A DNA stretch of 64,000 nt from assembly GCA_021234155.1 (NCBI GenBank), contig JAJEKV010000064.1:7752001-7816000 (forward strand). The letters are read 5' to 3'. Shown here piece by piece: positions 11,362 to 20,939 of the stretch (position 1 is its first letter; every line of letters starts with the position of its first letter). The notes beneath the pieces were generated by a model that had not been told where the DNA came from, made no database searches, and saw only the letters and a list, made by a program, of their open reading frames with translations. Position numbers and translations under genes: made by a program. This stretch comes from Isoetes taiwanensis. Its lineage: Eukaryota; Streptophyta; Lycopodiopsida; Isoetales; Isoetaceae.

Positions 11362-12120
11362 CTTCAGAATGCGTCAATGCATGCCCTAGAGGAGCGCAGA
11401 TATTGAATTTCAGGTCCTTTCCTAAGACAAGAAGCTTACTCACTAGTTGGCCAGTTAGATGCAAATAGTCTAAAATTTCATTCTCGTCCACTCCTTTCCC
11501 AAGCCATATGAGCATGGAACTATGAACGTCAGAGGGGGTATCTAGAGATGTGTACCAGAGTGCCCATAGAAGAGCCTTTAGTACTACTTCCAATAATCGA
11601 GGACTCGCCAAGGCGCACTTCTTTACGAGCCAGCTGAGCAGTGGTCGAAGTGTTCGCGAGCAGCTTTAAGGATTGATTCCATTAGAGCTGAAACCTGGAC
11701 ACGATTTTTAAGGGACGAAGGAAAGAACATCTCATTTACCCTTCTCATTAGGGGAACTTCCATCTTTGCCATTCATTACATCCCTAACTGGCGCGCCGTT
11801 CATAAAGTGATGCCTTAAAGGTAGGAGCATGCTACAATGCATCACTATTCTTTAAGGTTAAAGTTCTATCCAAGAGATCCTTCCATGAAATGCAAATGCA
11901 TAGAGTCTAAGAACAAAATCAACATATGTAGATTATTCTAAAGCAAGATTATCCTTCTAAGACCTAAGACACCACTATAATCAGACTCTAAGCTAGTAAA
12001 GCTCAATATGGTGGAGGTGCACTAACCTTGAGGCGCTCATGACGAAAGATCAAGTTGCTGGGAGTCGTTGGAGCTACTGGAAGAGGCGCTGGGAGGGCGC
12101 CCAATTCGATGGAGGAGGAG
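11362..12120 (-). CDS. possible exons of an unrecognised minus-strand gene
   Basis: Two stretches look like exons because open protein-like sequence ends at good splice donors. The upstream one (about 12120-12027) encodes SSSSIELGALPAPLPVAP and onward, then RHERLK, before GTTAGT. The downstream one (acceptor TGCTCAG near 11632; end 11362 before GTAAGA) encodes about 90 residues beginning WLVKKCALASPRLLEVVLKA, hydrophobic and helical, ending THSEG. The helical repeat character suggests an adaptor or scaffold protein, but I do not recognise the family. No start codon, terminal exon or stop could be assigned. A chance open frame is possible. Confidence 0.3.
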
Positions 12121-12464
12121 CTAAAATTGTGAGGGACACAATGATGGTATATATAGGGTTTGGAGTTCATGTATGTAAAACATAAAAAAGTGTATAAAAT
12201 ATATAACGATAATCTAACATGTATATACATGCGTATTTGGGCTATCTCTTGATATCCCTAGTTGCTTATGAGTCACACCTTCTTCTGATATCACCCCGGC
12301 ATAGGTGAGACTACATGTTGGGCAAGTACGTGCTATGGGAATTAGTGATGTAGCACTCCCTATTGTGCATATAATGTGGGAAGTGTTACATTGAGTAGGA
12401 CATACATCAAGTTTGACAACGAATTACGAATGCTTGGATAATCTAGTATCTAATTTAAAAGAAT

Positions 12465-13440
12465 CATAGTTACGAAACACGGCCGTTTCAGCCGTGTCCC
12501 ACGGTTGCAATGGATTTCTAGGAGAATCCATGGTGAACACGACCACGACCGTGTTTTTTGGTGCTGATACAAACAATGGGCATGTTTAGCCGTTGCCAGG
12601 CTGTAATGTAAGCAAACAACGGCCGTGTTCAATTAAAAAAACCCTACAACTATAACAAAAAAGAATTCCAGAGAGCTATTTTGTTTTACACGCCTCTTTT
12701 TTATTCCGTTGTTTGTGTTTTTGTCCTACTGTTTGCTACTTCGATTCGACTATTCCCTGTTTGCTGTCCATCCCTGCCAAGGCATTGCTGTTCCTTGCCG
12801 AGCGCTGCCTTCCACAGTCGGTTAGTCCACGTTTTAATCCACAGTCGGTTGGTTTGTTAGTATTAGTATTAGTTAACCCAAGACACAAGCATGTAGCAAG
12901 ATCAGTAATTGGGATTCATTCCTTGCCAAACGAGCATGTAGTTTGGGTATTAGACTTAGCAAATGTCTCCTGCCAATTAAGATAGTTTTGGCAACAAATC
13001 CCAAGTGAAGATGGGGACTCAATTCTTTCTGTGCAGCTTCTCTAGCTACAGTTAGATGCCAGTAGTGCACACATGTAGAGCCCTAAGCAGGCAGATTTTG
13101 CAGACATGTAGAGCCCTAGCAAGCATTTTGTAGGTTCAATTAGGCATTCATTTCGTACATTGTGACGTCTGTTCATACAATGTGATGTATGCTTATGCAA
13201 GGCAAAGGAAAAACTATGCAACATATGCTGAACATATGAATATCAAGTTGGAAAACTATGCAACATATGCTTAACATATGGATATCAAGTTGTGAGACAC
13301 AAACTCTATTTTTTTTTTCAAAAATTTAAAGTATCTTTAGAGAACATTCCCGTGTTATCCTTTTCCGTGTTCTGTTGCCATTTCCGTTTTCTAAAATTTA
13401 GGGATCCGTTGCGTTTCCGTGGCCGTGTTTTGTAACTATG
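12465..13440. mobile_element. hAT-like non-autonomous element, 976 bp
   Basis: Ends CATAGTTACGAAACACGGCC (12465) and the complement of CATAGTTACAAAACACGGCC (ending 13440) form 20-bp terminal inverted repeats with one mismatch. The flanks AAAAGAAT (12457-12464) and AAGAGAAT (13441-13448) are an 8-bp target duplication with one change. No transposase is encoded. Inside, 13082-13125 and 13210-13290 hold short direct duplications (GACATGTAGAGCCCTA; AAACTATGCAACATATGCT). Confidence 0.78.
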
Positions 13441-13448
13441 AAGAGAAT

Positions 13449-14643
13449 AATGCCCTATGTGAATTGACTAGTCTGGTTTTTATCAGTTGGATGGATTAAA
13501 AGCAAGAAGGTTGAAAGCAAGAATGTTAGAGGAATGGAACCTCCATATTTGTGAGAACAAACACGCTTCTGTTACATGTACAGAAATTTATCTAATATTG
13601 AAATTTAGACTGCGATGACTCTGTCAACTTAGCTTTGTGGAAATGGTCAATAAGTCCAGTAGGGAACTCCAAAATAAAAATACACATCATAATTTTTGCT
13701 AAGCCATTTGTGAATTGATAGGAAGTGATAGAAAAGGTAGAAAAGATGAAAATATACCATGTTAATTTTGTTGTGTGGCAAAATGTTTGCTCGTGTCTTG
13801 AAAGCTGTTTAGAATTAATCCTTTTAGAATTAGAATTCACCAACTAAACTGAGTCAAGATTCACAACATGAATGAATCACAAGCATACCTGTTATCATCC
13901 TGTATTTTGCATCCATTTGCAGGCTAAAGATCTCTTTGTTTCACCGAATTTGCCATAGCTAGAGCATGGTGGCAAACCCTAAGCCACCAATAAACTTCTA
14001 CTGGACCTGGCTAGAACATCAAGCTTGGCGGCTAACCTAAGCTGCAAATTCACTTAGGTTCTGCCGATCTGCTGTCCATAAGGGCCCTCTTTGACAATGA
14101 TTTAAAGAAACACAATACTGGTATTATCAACAGATCAAAGAAATTGCCTAGTTTGTATAACAAGTTAGCTTGTTGCTTTTATAAGCTTGTTTACGTATCT
14201 ATAACTCCTTTTTTGTACTGTAAAGAAAAATTGGGATCCAGAATGATTGCAAATAATAAATCCAAGCAAACTCGCTTCCACATTTCGAGTCAAGACACAA
14301 AACCTGGTAAAAGAAATGCAATATCAAGAGTAACTTAACAATCAACCATCCACCGAAACAATTATTCTTTTTGTTAAATTTGGCTTGATCGTGATAGTGC
14401 TGCCGTGGGTGAATATTAGCTTAGAAATGGACCATTCCATATGTATTTCTTTTTCTCACCTTGGATTGAGCAACATAACCCAGTATATAGGCACCTAAAC
14501 CTCTTTAACATTAAAGAAACTGGTTTATACATTGAAATCAAGAAAAGAATACTCAGTTCGAAAAGATGCTTGCATTTTTCAGTTAGAAAAGTCTTCAGTG
14601 GCAAGCGTATTCTTCTCCTTACACTTAAGTGCTTTGGCCGACT
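13449..14643. other. intergenic, nothing recognised
   Basis: AT-rich sequence between the hAT-like element and the left inverted repeat at 14644. Short frames on both strands lack family signatures, codon bias or start context, and no RNA gene or repeat structure was seen. Confidence 0.4.
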
Positions 14644-14675
14644 CATTAGGGCGGATTTGGGGTCTGAAAATGGCC
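14644..14675 (+). repeat. left 32-bp terminal inverted repeat
   Basis: Exact inverted match to 33318-33349. Similarity ends sharply on the outer side, as expected of a transposon terminus, and fades gradually on the inner side. Confidence 0.75.
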
Positions 14676-15013
14676 CTTATCTTGGGCTAAAGATTTCCAC
14701 GTCAGATTCGCCAGGACCAATCAGGTTTGCGCCTTTTTTACGAAAGTCAGTATTACTTGGCAGGTAGAAGGATGAGCAGGCTTACTTGGCATCCACATGG
14801 CGTATTTTCATAGGGGATGCCTGCGCTTTTATTGCAACCATTTTAATGGCCCGTATTTTTTGGGAGTCGCTTCGCCGCCCAAAATAATGGTGACTTTGAC
14901 CGCCATCGCCGGGCGTCACCAACTCCCTTTGTCAAATTTTGGCGCCAAACTTCTCTTTGTCACTCCCCCCTCTCTACGTGCATCCTCTCGCCTTCACTCC
15001 TCATCTGCAATCC

Positions 15014-15967
15014 ATGTCTCCTGTAATTTCTGTGTTCTTGCCCCATTTACAGAACTCCCAAGGTCAAGAAGTGGGAGGTTTTGTCTCAATAGGTTCATGG
15101 GTGAGTATGCTGCCATCAACGAGGGGCGAGCATAGAGTTAAGACAAAAAGGCGATCAGGCGTCTGGACACATTGGATAGGTAGGATAAAAGAGTTCAAGT
15201 TGAATTCTAGCGGTAGGAAAGTGGAAAGTATAACAATACGACATGCATATACCCCTTCCGATATGGCCAAAGAGCTAATCTCCACCAAAAACGACTTCCC
15301 AAAATTGCCCAAAATGGTAACCACCTTAAACGGATCACACGACGCTTGAGCTAGTCATCGACTACTTAACTGCGTAGAGATAGTTTCGCGTCGTGTGATC
15401 TTCTTATCTTTTCATTTCTTTCGTTGACACGTGTTTACAAACAAATTTATTGTGCAGTGTTTATGTTTATCAGACGTCGTGGATGTCATTCCGGCCGAAA
15501 GTATTAGTAGTGTACTTGTCGTGTATCACATAGACATCGGAATTGTCCTTTTCCAAGGTATGGATGCCGTGACCTTGCGGGGTATAGGCATCTGGTTTTA
15601 CGGACATGATTATAACGTAAAGGTCAGGAAACCGAGCTTGAGGCCGGTTGAATTGCCCCCTTTAAGTGAACTTTGTAAGCCACAGACTAATGAGAACAAT
15701 GTAATTGCAATGAAGAAATGCATGGCTGACGAGGTGCAAGCGGGAATGTCTGAAAACGGAGGCGTGAGGATGAGTTTCAAAATCTTCACACCGTTTGAGG
15801 TATTTGCTAACATATTCCAGATGGCGCAGGAAGTTCGAAAAGCTCCGAAGACATATACGTGCTTTCTCCCCCCTGCCAATTTTGTGGATGGCTTATTTTT
15901 TTGTTCCGACCTAGGATGTTCGATTCCACGAATCATCCGGTCAACTAACAGAGGTCCGCGTAGTTAA
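15014..15967 (+). CDS. BAH-like domain protein, spliced around a hairpin
   Basis: Exon 1 runs from the ATG at 15014 to 15316 and is followed by GTAACC. Exon 2 begins at 15458 after TTGTGCAG, in the same frame, and ends with a stop at 15965. Exon 1 contains VGGFVSIGSWV and then WIGRIKEFK...ITIRHAYTPSDM. Exon 2 opens with LCLSDVVDVIPAESI. The order 'GDFV..GS.V', 'IGRI.E', 'VR.YY.P.D', 'LSDH.DV.PAESI' is that of bromo-adjacent-homology (BAH) domains found in plant chromatin readers and ORC1, though the aromatic YYRPED core is weak here. The C-terminal half is not recognised. The 141-bp intron contains a complete copy of the hairpin family (15333-15400). The upstream in-frame stretch from 14939 lacks an ATG. 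A short continuation at 16022-16234 may be a third exon. Confidence 0.5.
15333..15400. repeat. hairpin family member 1, inside the BAH gene intron
   Basis: A 13-bp perfect stem (GATCACACGACGC and GCGTCGTGTGATC) closes a loop of about 42 bases. It lies wholly inside the intron inferred at 15317-15457, so here it cannot act as a gene-end signal for the full protein unless it terminates a short transcript. Confidence 0.85.
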
Positions 15968-16021
15968 GTCCTCCTTTAAGTTCAGATACTTTCTTCCAAA
16001 ACAATATTTATACGTTAATTG

Positions 16022-16234
16022 TCAACTAGAACGAAGGAAACAGAAAAAGAGAGGCTGCACAACTTTTTGGGGAGCCGTTTGAGGACCATAATAGACACTC
16101 CGTCGCGGTGGATATTCGATATGGAGAGGGAGGAAGTCATTTATACGGCCACCATGGAAGCGAATGGCCATTATCGAGCTAAGAGTGCTAATGGAGACAG
16201 AGGAAATTGGCGGCGACTTCCATTATTTTATTGA
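16022..16234 (+). CDS. small ORF or third exon of the BAH gene
   Basis: An open stretch after a possible acceptor (GTCAACTAG) encodes about 70 residues beginning KETEKERLHNFLGSRLRTII and ending GNWRRLPLFY before TGA at 16232-16234. It has no ATG near its start. The preceding gene ends 55 bases upstream and a donor-like GTCCGC lies in its last codons, so a spliced continuation is possible. No family recognised. Confidence 0.3.
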   Translation, partial: STRTKETEKERLHNFLGSRLRTIIDTPSRWIFDMEREEVIYTATMEANGHYRAKSANGDRGNWRRLPLFY

Positions 16235-16360
16235 TGGCATTAGGGTTGGTTACTGTGCAAGAGGGAAATGTAAAGTTTAGTGAGTTCGCGATCAACAAGA
16301 AATTGTCTATCGGCTAGCGCTTTGAATCTCGGTTTTTTATTTGTGTTTTTGTCTGATGTT

Positions 16361-16407
16361 TTTTTAGGGTTCCGTATTTTGTCCGATATTTTTTTAGGGT
16401 TCCGTAC
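16361..16407. repeat. short direct repeat upstream of the H3 variant
   Basis: TTTTTTTAGGGTTCCGTA occurs twice, 33 bases apart, each preceded by GTC(T/C)GATAT/GATGT. It lies about 120 bp upstream of the H3-variant start codon and could be promoter sequence or a local duplication. Confidence 0.6.
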
Positions 16408-16527
16408 AATTATTTAAAAACGTTACCATCATATTTTACTTTAACTTCTGTTTTTTACTATTTATCTCCTGCCAGTTGTCTATTTTTGTCAGTGTTCGTA
16501 GTATAAAGCGTCATCCGCTGAGAAGCC

Positions 16528-17403
16528 ATGGCAAGAACTAAGCAAACTGCAAGGATCCATCCAGGTGGTGTAAGGCCAGGTGATTACATTAGTCCGCCTT
16601 CTTCATCTGACTCTGAAGTCTCTGATAGAGATTCTCCTCCTCCGACCATGCCTAACAGAAGACCCGGAAAAGAAATCCGCATGACAGACCGCGGGAGAAG
16701 CAGCTCCGGAGTAAGTAGGGAGGTGCACTCCGGTTCGGAGACAGAGGATGAAAATGTGAGAGACCGGCGAGCAGAATATGATGCCGGATTAATTATTGGG
16801 CAGCCGCCTCTTCTTGCTCTTCCTGCTCCTCCTGTTCCTCCTGTGGAGGTGCCAGGACCTTCAAATCAGAGGAGGAGGCCCAACGCCAGAAAGGGGAAGG
16901 CGACCAGGAATGTGAGGAGACGGCCGGAAGAGTCGGCCGAGGAACAGCCTGCAGATGCTGGGGTGAGGAGGCGGCCGGAAGAGTCGGCCGAGCAACAGGC
17001 TCCAAATGCTGGGGTGGGTGAGGGTAGAGGCCGGAAGCGGAAGACGAAGCCTGGTATTAAAGCGCTTCGCGAGATTAAGAAGTATCAGAAGAGCACTGAG
17101 ATGGTCATTCCGCGTCTCCCATTTGCCAGGCTCGTGAGAGAGATTCTGCAAGAGTGTGGTGCGATACATCATACCAGTTACAGAATTCAAGCAACTGCCT
17201 TAAATGCTCTTCAAATGGCTTCGGAAGCAGTTGGTGTCGGTCTGTTCGAGGACTCGCAGCTTGCAGCAATACATGCCAAGCGGGTGACTGTCATGCCCAA
17301 GGACATGCGCCTCGTCTTACGCATAAGGGATCCCGAGTACTATGGTCAAAATTTTATGGCTGAATACAACAAGAAGAAAGACCCCCCAGAAAAAAGGCCG
17401 TGA
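16528..17403 (+). CDS. histone H3 variant with long N-terminal tail
   Basis: An uninterrupted 291-aa frame. Residues 1-9 are MARTKQTAR, identical to the H3 tail including K4, but K9, S10 and the ARKS motifs are lost (next residues IHPGG). Residues 10-170 form a low-complexity tail rich in Ser, Pro, Arg and acidic residues. They include a perfect-start 17-residue tandem duplication (RRRPEESAE..., nt 16915-17016) and basic patches (GRKRKTK). Residues about 176-275 are a complete H3 histone fold: [13 protein letters not shown] (alpha-N), [10 protein letters not shown] (alpha-1), [11 protein letters not shown] (alpha-2), [16 protein letters not shown] and MPKDMRL (alpha-2 end to alpha-3). Loop 1 is about four residues longer than in canonical H3, a trait shared with CENH3. 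An 18-residue basic tail follows. No intron, no lesion. It should be nuclear and nucleosomal. Whether it is a CENH3-like protein or an element-encoded H3 mimic cannot be settled here. Confidence 0.88.
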   Translation: MARTKQTARIHPGGVRPGDYISPPSSSDSEVSDRDSPPPTMPNRRPGKEIRMTDRGRSSSGVSREVHSGSETEDENVRDRRAEYDAGLIIGQPPLLALPAPPVPPVEVPGPSNQRRRPNARKGKATRNVRRRPEESAEEQPADAGVRRRPEESAEQQAPNAGVGEGRGRKRKTKPGIKALREIKKYQKSTEMVIPRLPFARLVREILQECGAIHHTSYRIQATALNALQMASEAVGVGLFEDSQLAAIHAKRVTVMPKDMRLVLRIRDPEYYGQNFMAEYNKKKDPPEKRP

Positions 17404-17537
17404 AGTGCCTTTGTGTTTTTTTCATATGTATAATATTTCTTAATGCAATGGCTTTATAAGCTTAATCTCTTAGTCCATTTCTTTCTTAGAAGCCTAGCTT
17501 CGCACTTTGCATTTTTTTTTTTTAATGTTATACGTGA

Positions 17538-17606
17538 GGATCACACGACGCGCAGCAAGCATTGTGCTTTTTTGTTGCACATAGTAGTCTTCGCGTCGTG
17601 TGATCC
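17538..17606. repeat. hairpin family member 2, after the H3 variant
   Basis: A 15-bp perfect stem (GGATCACACGACGCG and its complement) closes a 39-base loop, 135 bases after the H3-variant stop codon. It is the longest fully paired arm set after the copy at 19997. Confidence 0.9.
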
Positions 17607-17628
17607 AACCCTAACCCTAACCCTAACC
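17607..17628 (+). repeat. short CCCTAA telomere-like tract
   Basis: AACCCTAACCCTAACCCTAACC directly abuts the end of the preceding hairpin: three to four units of TTAGGG type rather than the common plant TTTAGGG. No other copy is present in the window. Confidence 0.8.
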
Positions 17629-17753
17629 GGACAAATCTCCCCACAACGGCTGTGTCCCCTTTCATAATCGACAACGGCTACTTGAGTTCAAAAGTGACAG
17701 CGCCTTACCGCTCCTAAACATCTTCTTGTTTTCGCTGCTTGTTTTGCTTCGCC

Positions 17754-19180
17754 ATGGATTGTTATGTGAAGTTCCTGGAATGGTATGCATCCGCCCCTCA
17801 TGACAACGAGGAAGTTGCGCCGACTGCGATTTATCCGTTCTATTGCAAGGAGTTGGACATCATGGCAAACAGTAGCGAGCTTGATGCTATCGCGAGGTTG
17901 CTTTAGCTTTCACCTGCACCGCTTGGTCTCGGCCCGCGTCCCTTGCGGATGTCCCCGCTCGTGGATTCCAAAACCAGCTCTAGAGGAGGCGGCTTCCCAT
18001 TTGCAAACAGGGAAGATGTTTTTCAAGAATGCTGCGCAACGGGCTCCTCCTGGCTGCGTCCTTGTGCTTAAGAAGGTATCTTATTTCTCTTTGCCGTTTG
18101 CATTTGCTAGTTATTGCATTCGCTTTCGCCAAACCGAAGATACACCGGAAACAATGAAATCTTTAAGCCAAGGGGGTTAGTTATGTGTGATGATGCCGAC
18201 TATGACGTAGAAATGGAGATAGATCTACAAGAAGAAGAGCAAGAATGTAGGAGTTTTAGCTTCGGACGACCGGCCTTGGGTGAACCGAGAGGAGGGAGAT
18301 GATTCAAGGTGATGAGGATGGGGATGAGGATGAAAAGAAGTTGTCCGACATAACGCCAATTTTAGTGGAAGGCAAAGAATACTTATTGCTAAGTGATATC
18401 TTGAGGAACCCGCCTATGTTACTTAATGTGTGCTAGGGAAGACGAGCTTATCAGTACCTTGGCCGAATGGGTAAACTTAGGCCTAGATTTTGAAGAGGAT
18501 TTGGACAAAGAGATGTTTGAAGTATCTAATTATACCGGCAATGCTATAAAGCTTAAAGAAGCATATGAGAGGCTGGAGTCTCGATTTGCTCAAGATGAGG
18601 CGAATCTACCAACGGAAGAAGAATTCCAATCTCCGGTGCAAAGCCTGCCAACAGGATCTGAGTTTTGGCGTGGCCCTTCACCAATCGCGGCAAAGATAAG
18701 CCCGTAGATGAGGATAAATGTGAAGAAGATAATCTTGAGGGTTCTTATTTGTGGGAAGTAGATGATTTTTCTTGCCGACATGCACGCGGGGGACAGGAAA
18801 GATTGAAGGACTCTACATTGTTAAGATATATCTCAAGATTCGTTAATGGGGAGATAATCGTCTTCAGCAGAACTTTCAGTCAAAGGGTGCGAGTTTGTCT
18901 ATTACCTCCGTGCATTATGCATGTTCCTGGAACCATTCCCAATTGGCATCAAACACCGAAAGGGTGATAGCAATTCTGCGGATGTCGTGTTACAATATTT
19001 TGACGACCAAGCGGTCTCACGAAAGCAATATGTTAAATTTTTAGTCTGCCGGGCTTGACTCACCCAAGGTTGGAAGTCGGGTCGATAACATGGAAGTCAT
19101 TGCCTTGTTGGATCAAGTCAAGCCGGGGGATTGAAAGAGCATGAAATTGACGAATTTAAGCTTGAGAAATTGGAAGTTAT
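17754..19180 (+). pseudogene. decayed gene of unknown function, acidic middle region
   Basis: From the ATG at 17754 the reading starts MDCYVKFLEWYASAPHD, meets an in-frame TAG after about 50 codons and then continues in the same frame for another 55. Further protein-like stretches follow in changing frames: an acidic block around 18184-18300 (DADYDVEMEIDLQEEEQE), LLLSDILRNPPMLL near 18385, DELISTLAEWVNLGLDFEED at 18434 and YISRFVNGEIIVFSRTF near 18830. The last stretches end near 19180, about 90 bases before a hairpin of the shared family. Several frameshifts and at least one nonsense codon show it is dead. I do not recognise the protein. Its strand, position and hairpin place it in the same gene set as the H3 variant. 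Confidence 0.5.
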
Positions 19181-19270
19181 ATGTTTTCCAACTTGTATCG
19201 GTAAAATTATTTATGTACAGATTGTCCTTCCGAAATTCCTAATAAAAATTATTTTATTTGTATTTATTCA

Positions 19271-19330
19271 CATCACGCGAAATACATCACCGATTTTCTC
19301 ATCATATCTAGGTTTTCGCGTCGTGTGATA
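19271..19330. repeat. hairpin family member 3, damaged left arm
   Basis: The right arm TTTTCGCGTCGTGTGAT (19314-19330) is intact. The left arm reads ATCAC-GCGAAA, missing the ACGAC in the middle, so only an interrupted stem can form. The deletion shows it is an independent, ageing copy. Confidence 0.75.
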
Positions 19331-19385
19331 TCTATCTCGAAGAAATGAAATATTATTGGAAAAAGACAATTAATTTATTTATTCC

Positions 19386-19410
19386 GCTCGTGTGACTCAT
19401 GTTATAAATA
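19386..19410 (+). promoter_or_regulatory. promoter of coiled-coil gene 1
   Basis: CGTGTGACTCA is followed after two bases by TATAAATA (19403-19410), 96 bases before the ATG at 19499. The same pair of motifs stands before paralogue 2. TGACTCA is a bZIP (GCN4/AP-1) type site; its role here is inference. Confidence 0.6.
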
Positions 19411-19498
19411 GAAGACCGATGTCCACGCTGACCTCCGATCGCCTTCCGCCTTCTGCTCATCTTCTACTTCCGGCTTCCGCCTTCCACCTTCTGCTCCG

Positions 19499-19877
19499 AT
19501 GGCATCATCATCTTCCTCTAGCAAGCGACCACGCCAAGATAGCACTCCCCAGCCCCCAGAGCTGCCCGTGGACATCACCCTTGCAGTGGTGATGAAGAGA
19601 TTCAAGGAGATCCATGATGAAAACAACCGCCTCGCCGCCGAGAACAATGAGGCGGCGTCGGCGATTAGCCTTCACGAGGGAGCTGCTGCACGAGCGAGAC
19701 GTTGAGCTCGTGGAAACATTCGCCATGTACCAAGAGGCGACGAGCCGCAGGGCCGAGGCAGTTGAAACTGCTCACATGATTTCGCAGGCCTTAGAAGATA
19801 TGGAGAAGAAGCTCCGAGCTGCGGAGGATGAGAACGCAGCCTTACGGCTTCAGCTGCAGGACATGAAAATCAGCTAG
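19499..19877 (+). pseudogene. coiled-coil paralogue 1
   Basis: Starts MASSSSSSKRPRQ, a short Ser/basic leader, then LPVDITLAVVMKRFKEIHDE, a motif shared by the family. After about 60 codons a frameshift is needed to enter the second half, which runs FTRELLHERDVELVETFAM to the stop at 19875-19877 and is a continuous heptad-patterned helix (LEDMEKKLRAAEDENAALRL). Full length would be about 125 residues. The C-terminal half is nearly identical to that of paralogue 2. The leader motif loosely resembles the start of an F-box (LPxDIxxxxL), but no complete F-box is present. Function unknown. Confidence 0.65.
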
Positions 19878-19996
19878 AGGATCATGAAGATCCCTAGCCG
19901 TTGTATCTATCTATTTTTTGCTTCAAAGAAAAGTTTTCTCTATTTTTTGCTTCTATCTATCCTGTTGTTCCAATGTATGTTCTGTTTTATTAAAAT

Positions 19997-20061
19997 ATCA
20001 CACGACGCGAAATGCCTTGCTTGCAATTAGGTAGCAATCAATGGATTTCGCGTCGTGTGAT
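19997..20061. repeat. hairpin family member 4
   Basis: A 17-bp perfect stem, ATCACACGACGCGAAAT and complement, 120 bases after the stop of coiled-coil paralogue 1. The 31-base loop is nearly the same as that of the copy at 20863, so gene and hairpin were duplicated together. Confidence 0.92.
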
Positions 20062-20220
20062 CTCCATGCCGTTCTATTTTGCTTCAATGAGAAGTTCTAT
20101 CTTTAGTTATGTATCAGTAAAATTACTTATGTATAGATTGTATCACCGAAATTATCAATAAAAATCACACGAGCTTTCTCTGGAAGAAATGACGTTAGAA
20201 GAAGTAACGGTCCTTTTTCC

Positions 20221-20284
20221 TCACACGACGCGAGAAGTAACGGCCGATTTTCCCCGACCCACGGCATCCTTCGGGCCGTGTGAC
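20221..20284. repeat. hairpin family member 5, imperfect, upstream of paralogue 2
   Basis: TCACACGACGCG (20221) faces GGGCCGTGTGA (ending 20284); only the outer seven bases pair perfectly. Unlike the others it stands just 5' of a promoter (TATA at 20310). Confidence 0.55.
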
Positions 20285-20317
20285 TCAAGCTACTACGAAA
20301 TCCCCAAGTTATAAATA
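20274..20317 (+). promoter_or_regulatory. promoter of coiled-coil gene 2
   Basis: CCGTGTGACTCA (20275-20286) is followed by TATAAATA (20310-20317), which lies 106 bases before the ATG at 20416. The stretch GTTATAAATAGAAGA is identical to that of paralogue 1 except for the flanking base. Confidence 0.6.
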
Positions 20318-20415
20318 GAAGACTTTCTATCTTGCCTTCGACCTCCGATCCTCTTAGCCTTCCGCCTTCTTACGCTCATCTTCTCCCCTTCCGCCTTCGC
20401 CCGCCTTCTCCTCCG

Positions 20416-20777
20416 ATGGCATCTTCATCCTCCTCCAAGAAGCGACCGCGCCCCAAATCTGCCAGCGGACATCACCCTTTGCCGTGGTGATGAAGAGATT
20501 CAAGGAGGTTCACGACGAAAATGTAAACCGCTCGTCGCCGAGAAGATGGAGGCGGTGGGACGTGTTAGAATTCACTAGGGGGCTGCTGCATGAGCGAGAC
20601 CTTGAGCTCGCAGCAACATTAACCAGGTACCGAGAGGCCAATAGCCGTAGGGTCGAGGCAGTTTTAACTGCACACAACATTTCGCAGGCGCTAGAAGATA
20701 TGGAGAAGAAGCTTCGAGCTGCGGAGGATGAGAACGCAGCTTTACGGCTTCAGCTACAGGATCATGAAGATCCGTAG
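20416..20777 (+). pseudogene. coiled-coil paralogue 2
   Basis: Begins MASSSSSKKRPRPKS. A one-base insertion within the ITL(C) stretch shifts the frame relative to paralogue 1, so the leader reads into TGA after 24 codons, while the rest stays open in another frame: MKRFKEVHDENVNRS, then LHERDLELAATLTRYREA, then the helix LEDMEKKLRAAEDENAALRL, with a stop at 20775-20777. About 120 residues if the frame were intact. It sits 540 bp after paralogue 1, in the same orientation, with its own promoter and hairpin: a tandem duplication of the whole unit. Confidence 0.65.
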
Positions 20778-20862
20778 CCATTGTATATATATTTTTTTGT
20801 TTCAAAGAAAAATTTGCTCTATTTCTTGCTTCTATCTGTTCTCTTGTTTTGTTTTATTAAAA

Positions 20863-20929
20863 GATCACACGACGCGAAATGCCATTCTTGCAATTAGGTA
20901 GCAATCAATGGATTTCGCGTCGTATGATC
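20863..20929. repeat. hairpin family member 6
   Basis: An 18-bp stem with one G-to-A change in the right arm (GTATGATC instead of GTGTGATC), starting 86 bases after the stop of coiled-coil paralogue 2. Confidence 0.9.
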
Positions 20930-20939
20930 TCCACAACGT

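Noticed and set aside
14797-15135. Plus-strand frame overlapping the BAH exon
   Set aside because: It overlaps exon 1 in another frame, lacks BAH motifs, and its start region is upstream non-coding sequence.
16502-16508. TATA box for the H3 variant
   Set aside because: TATAAAG is only 26 bases before the ATG, too close to place a transcription start with a usable leader.
16793-17190. Minus-strand frames opposite the H3 variant
   Set aside because: Shadows of the GC-rich tail-coding region; no motifs, while the plus strand has a complete histone fold.
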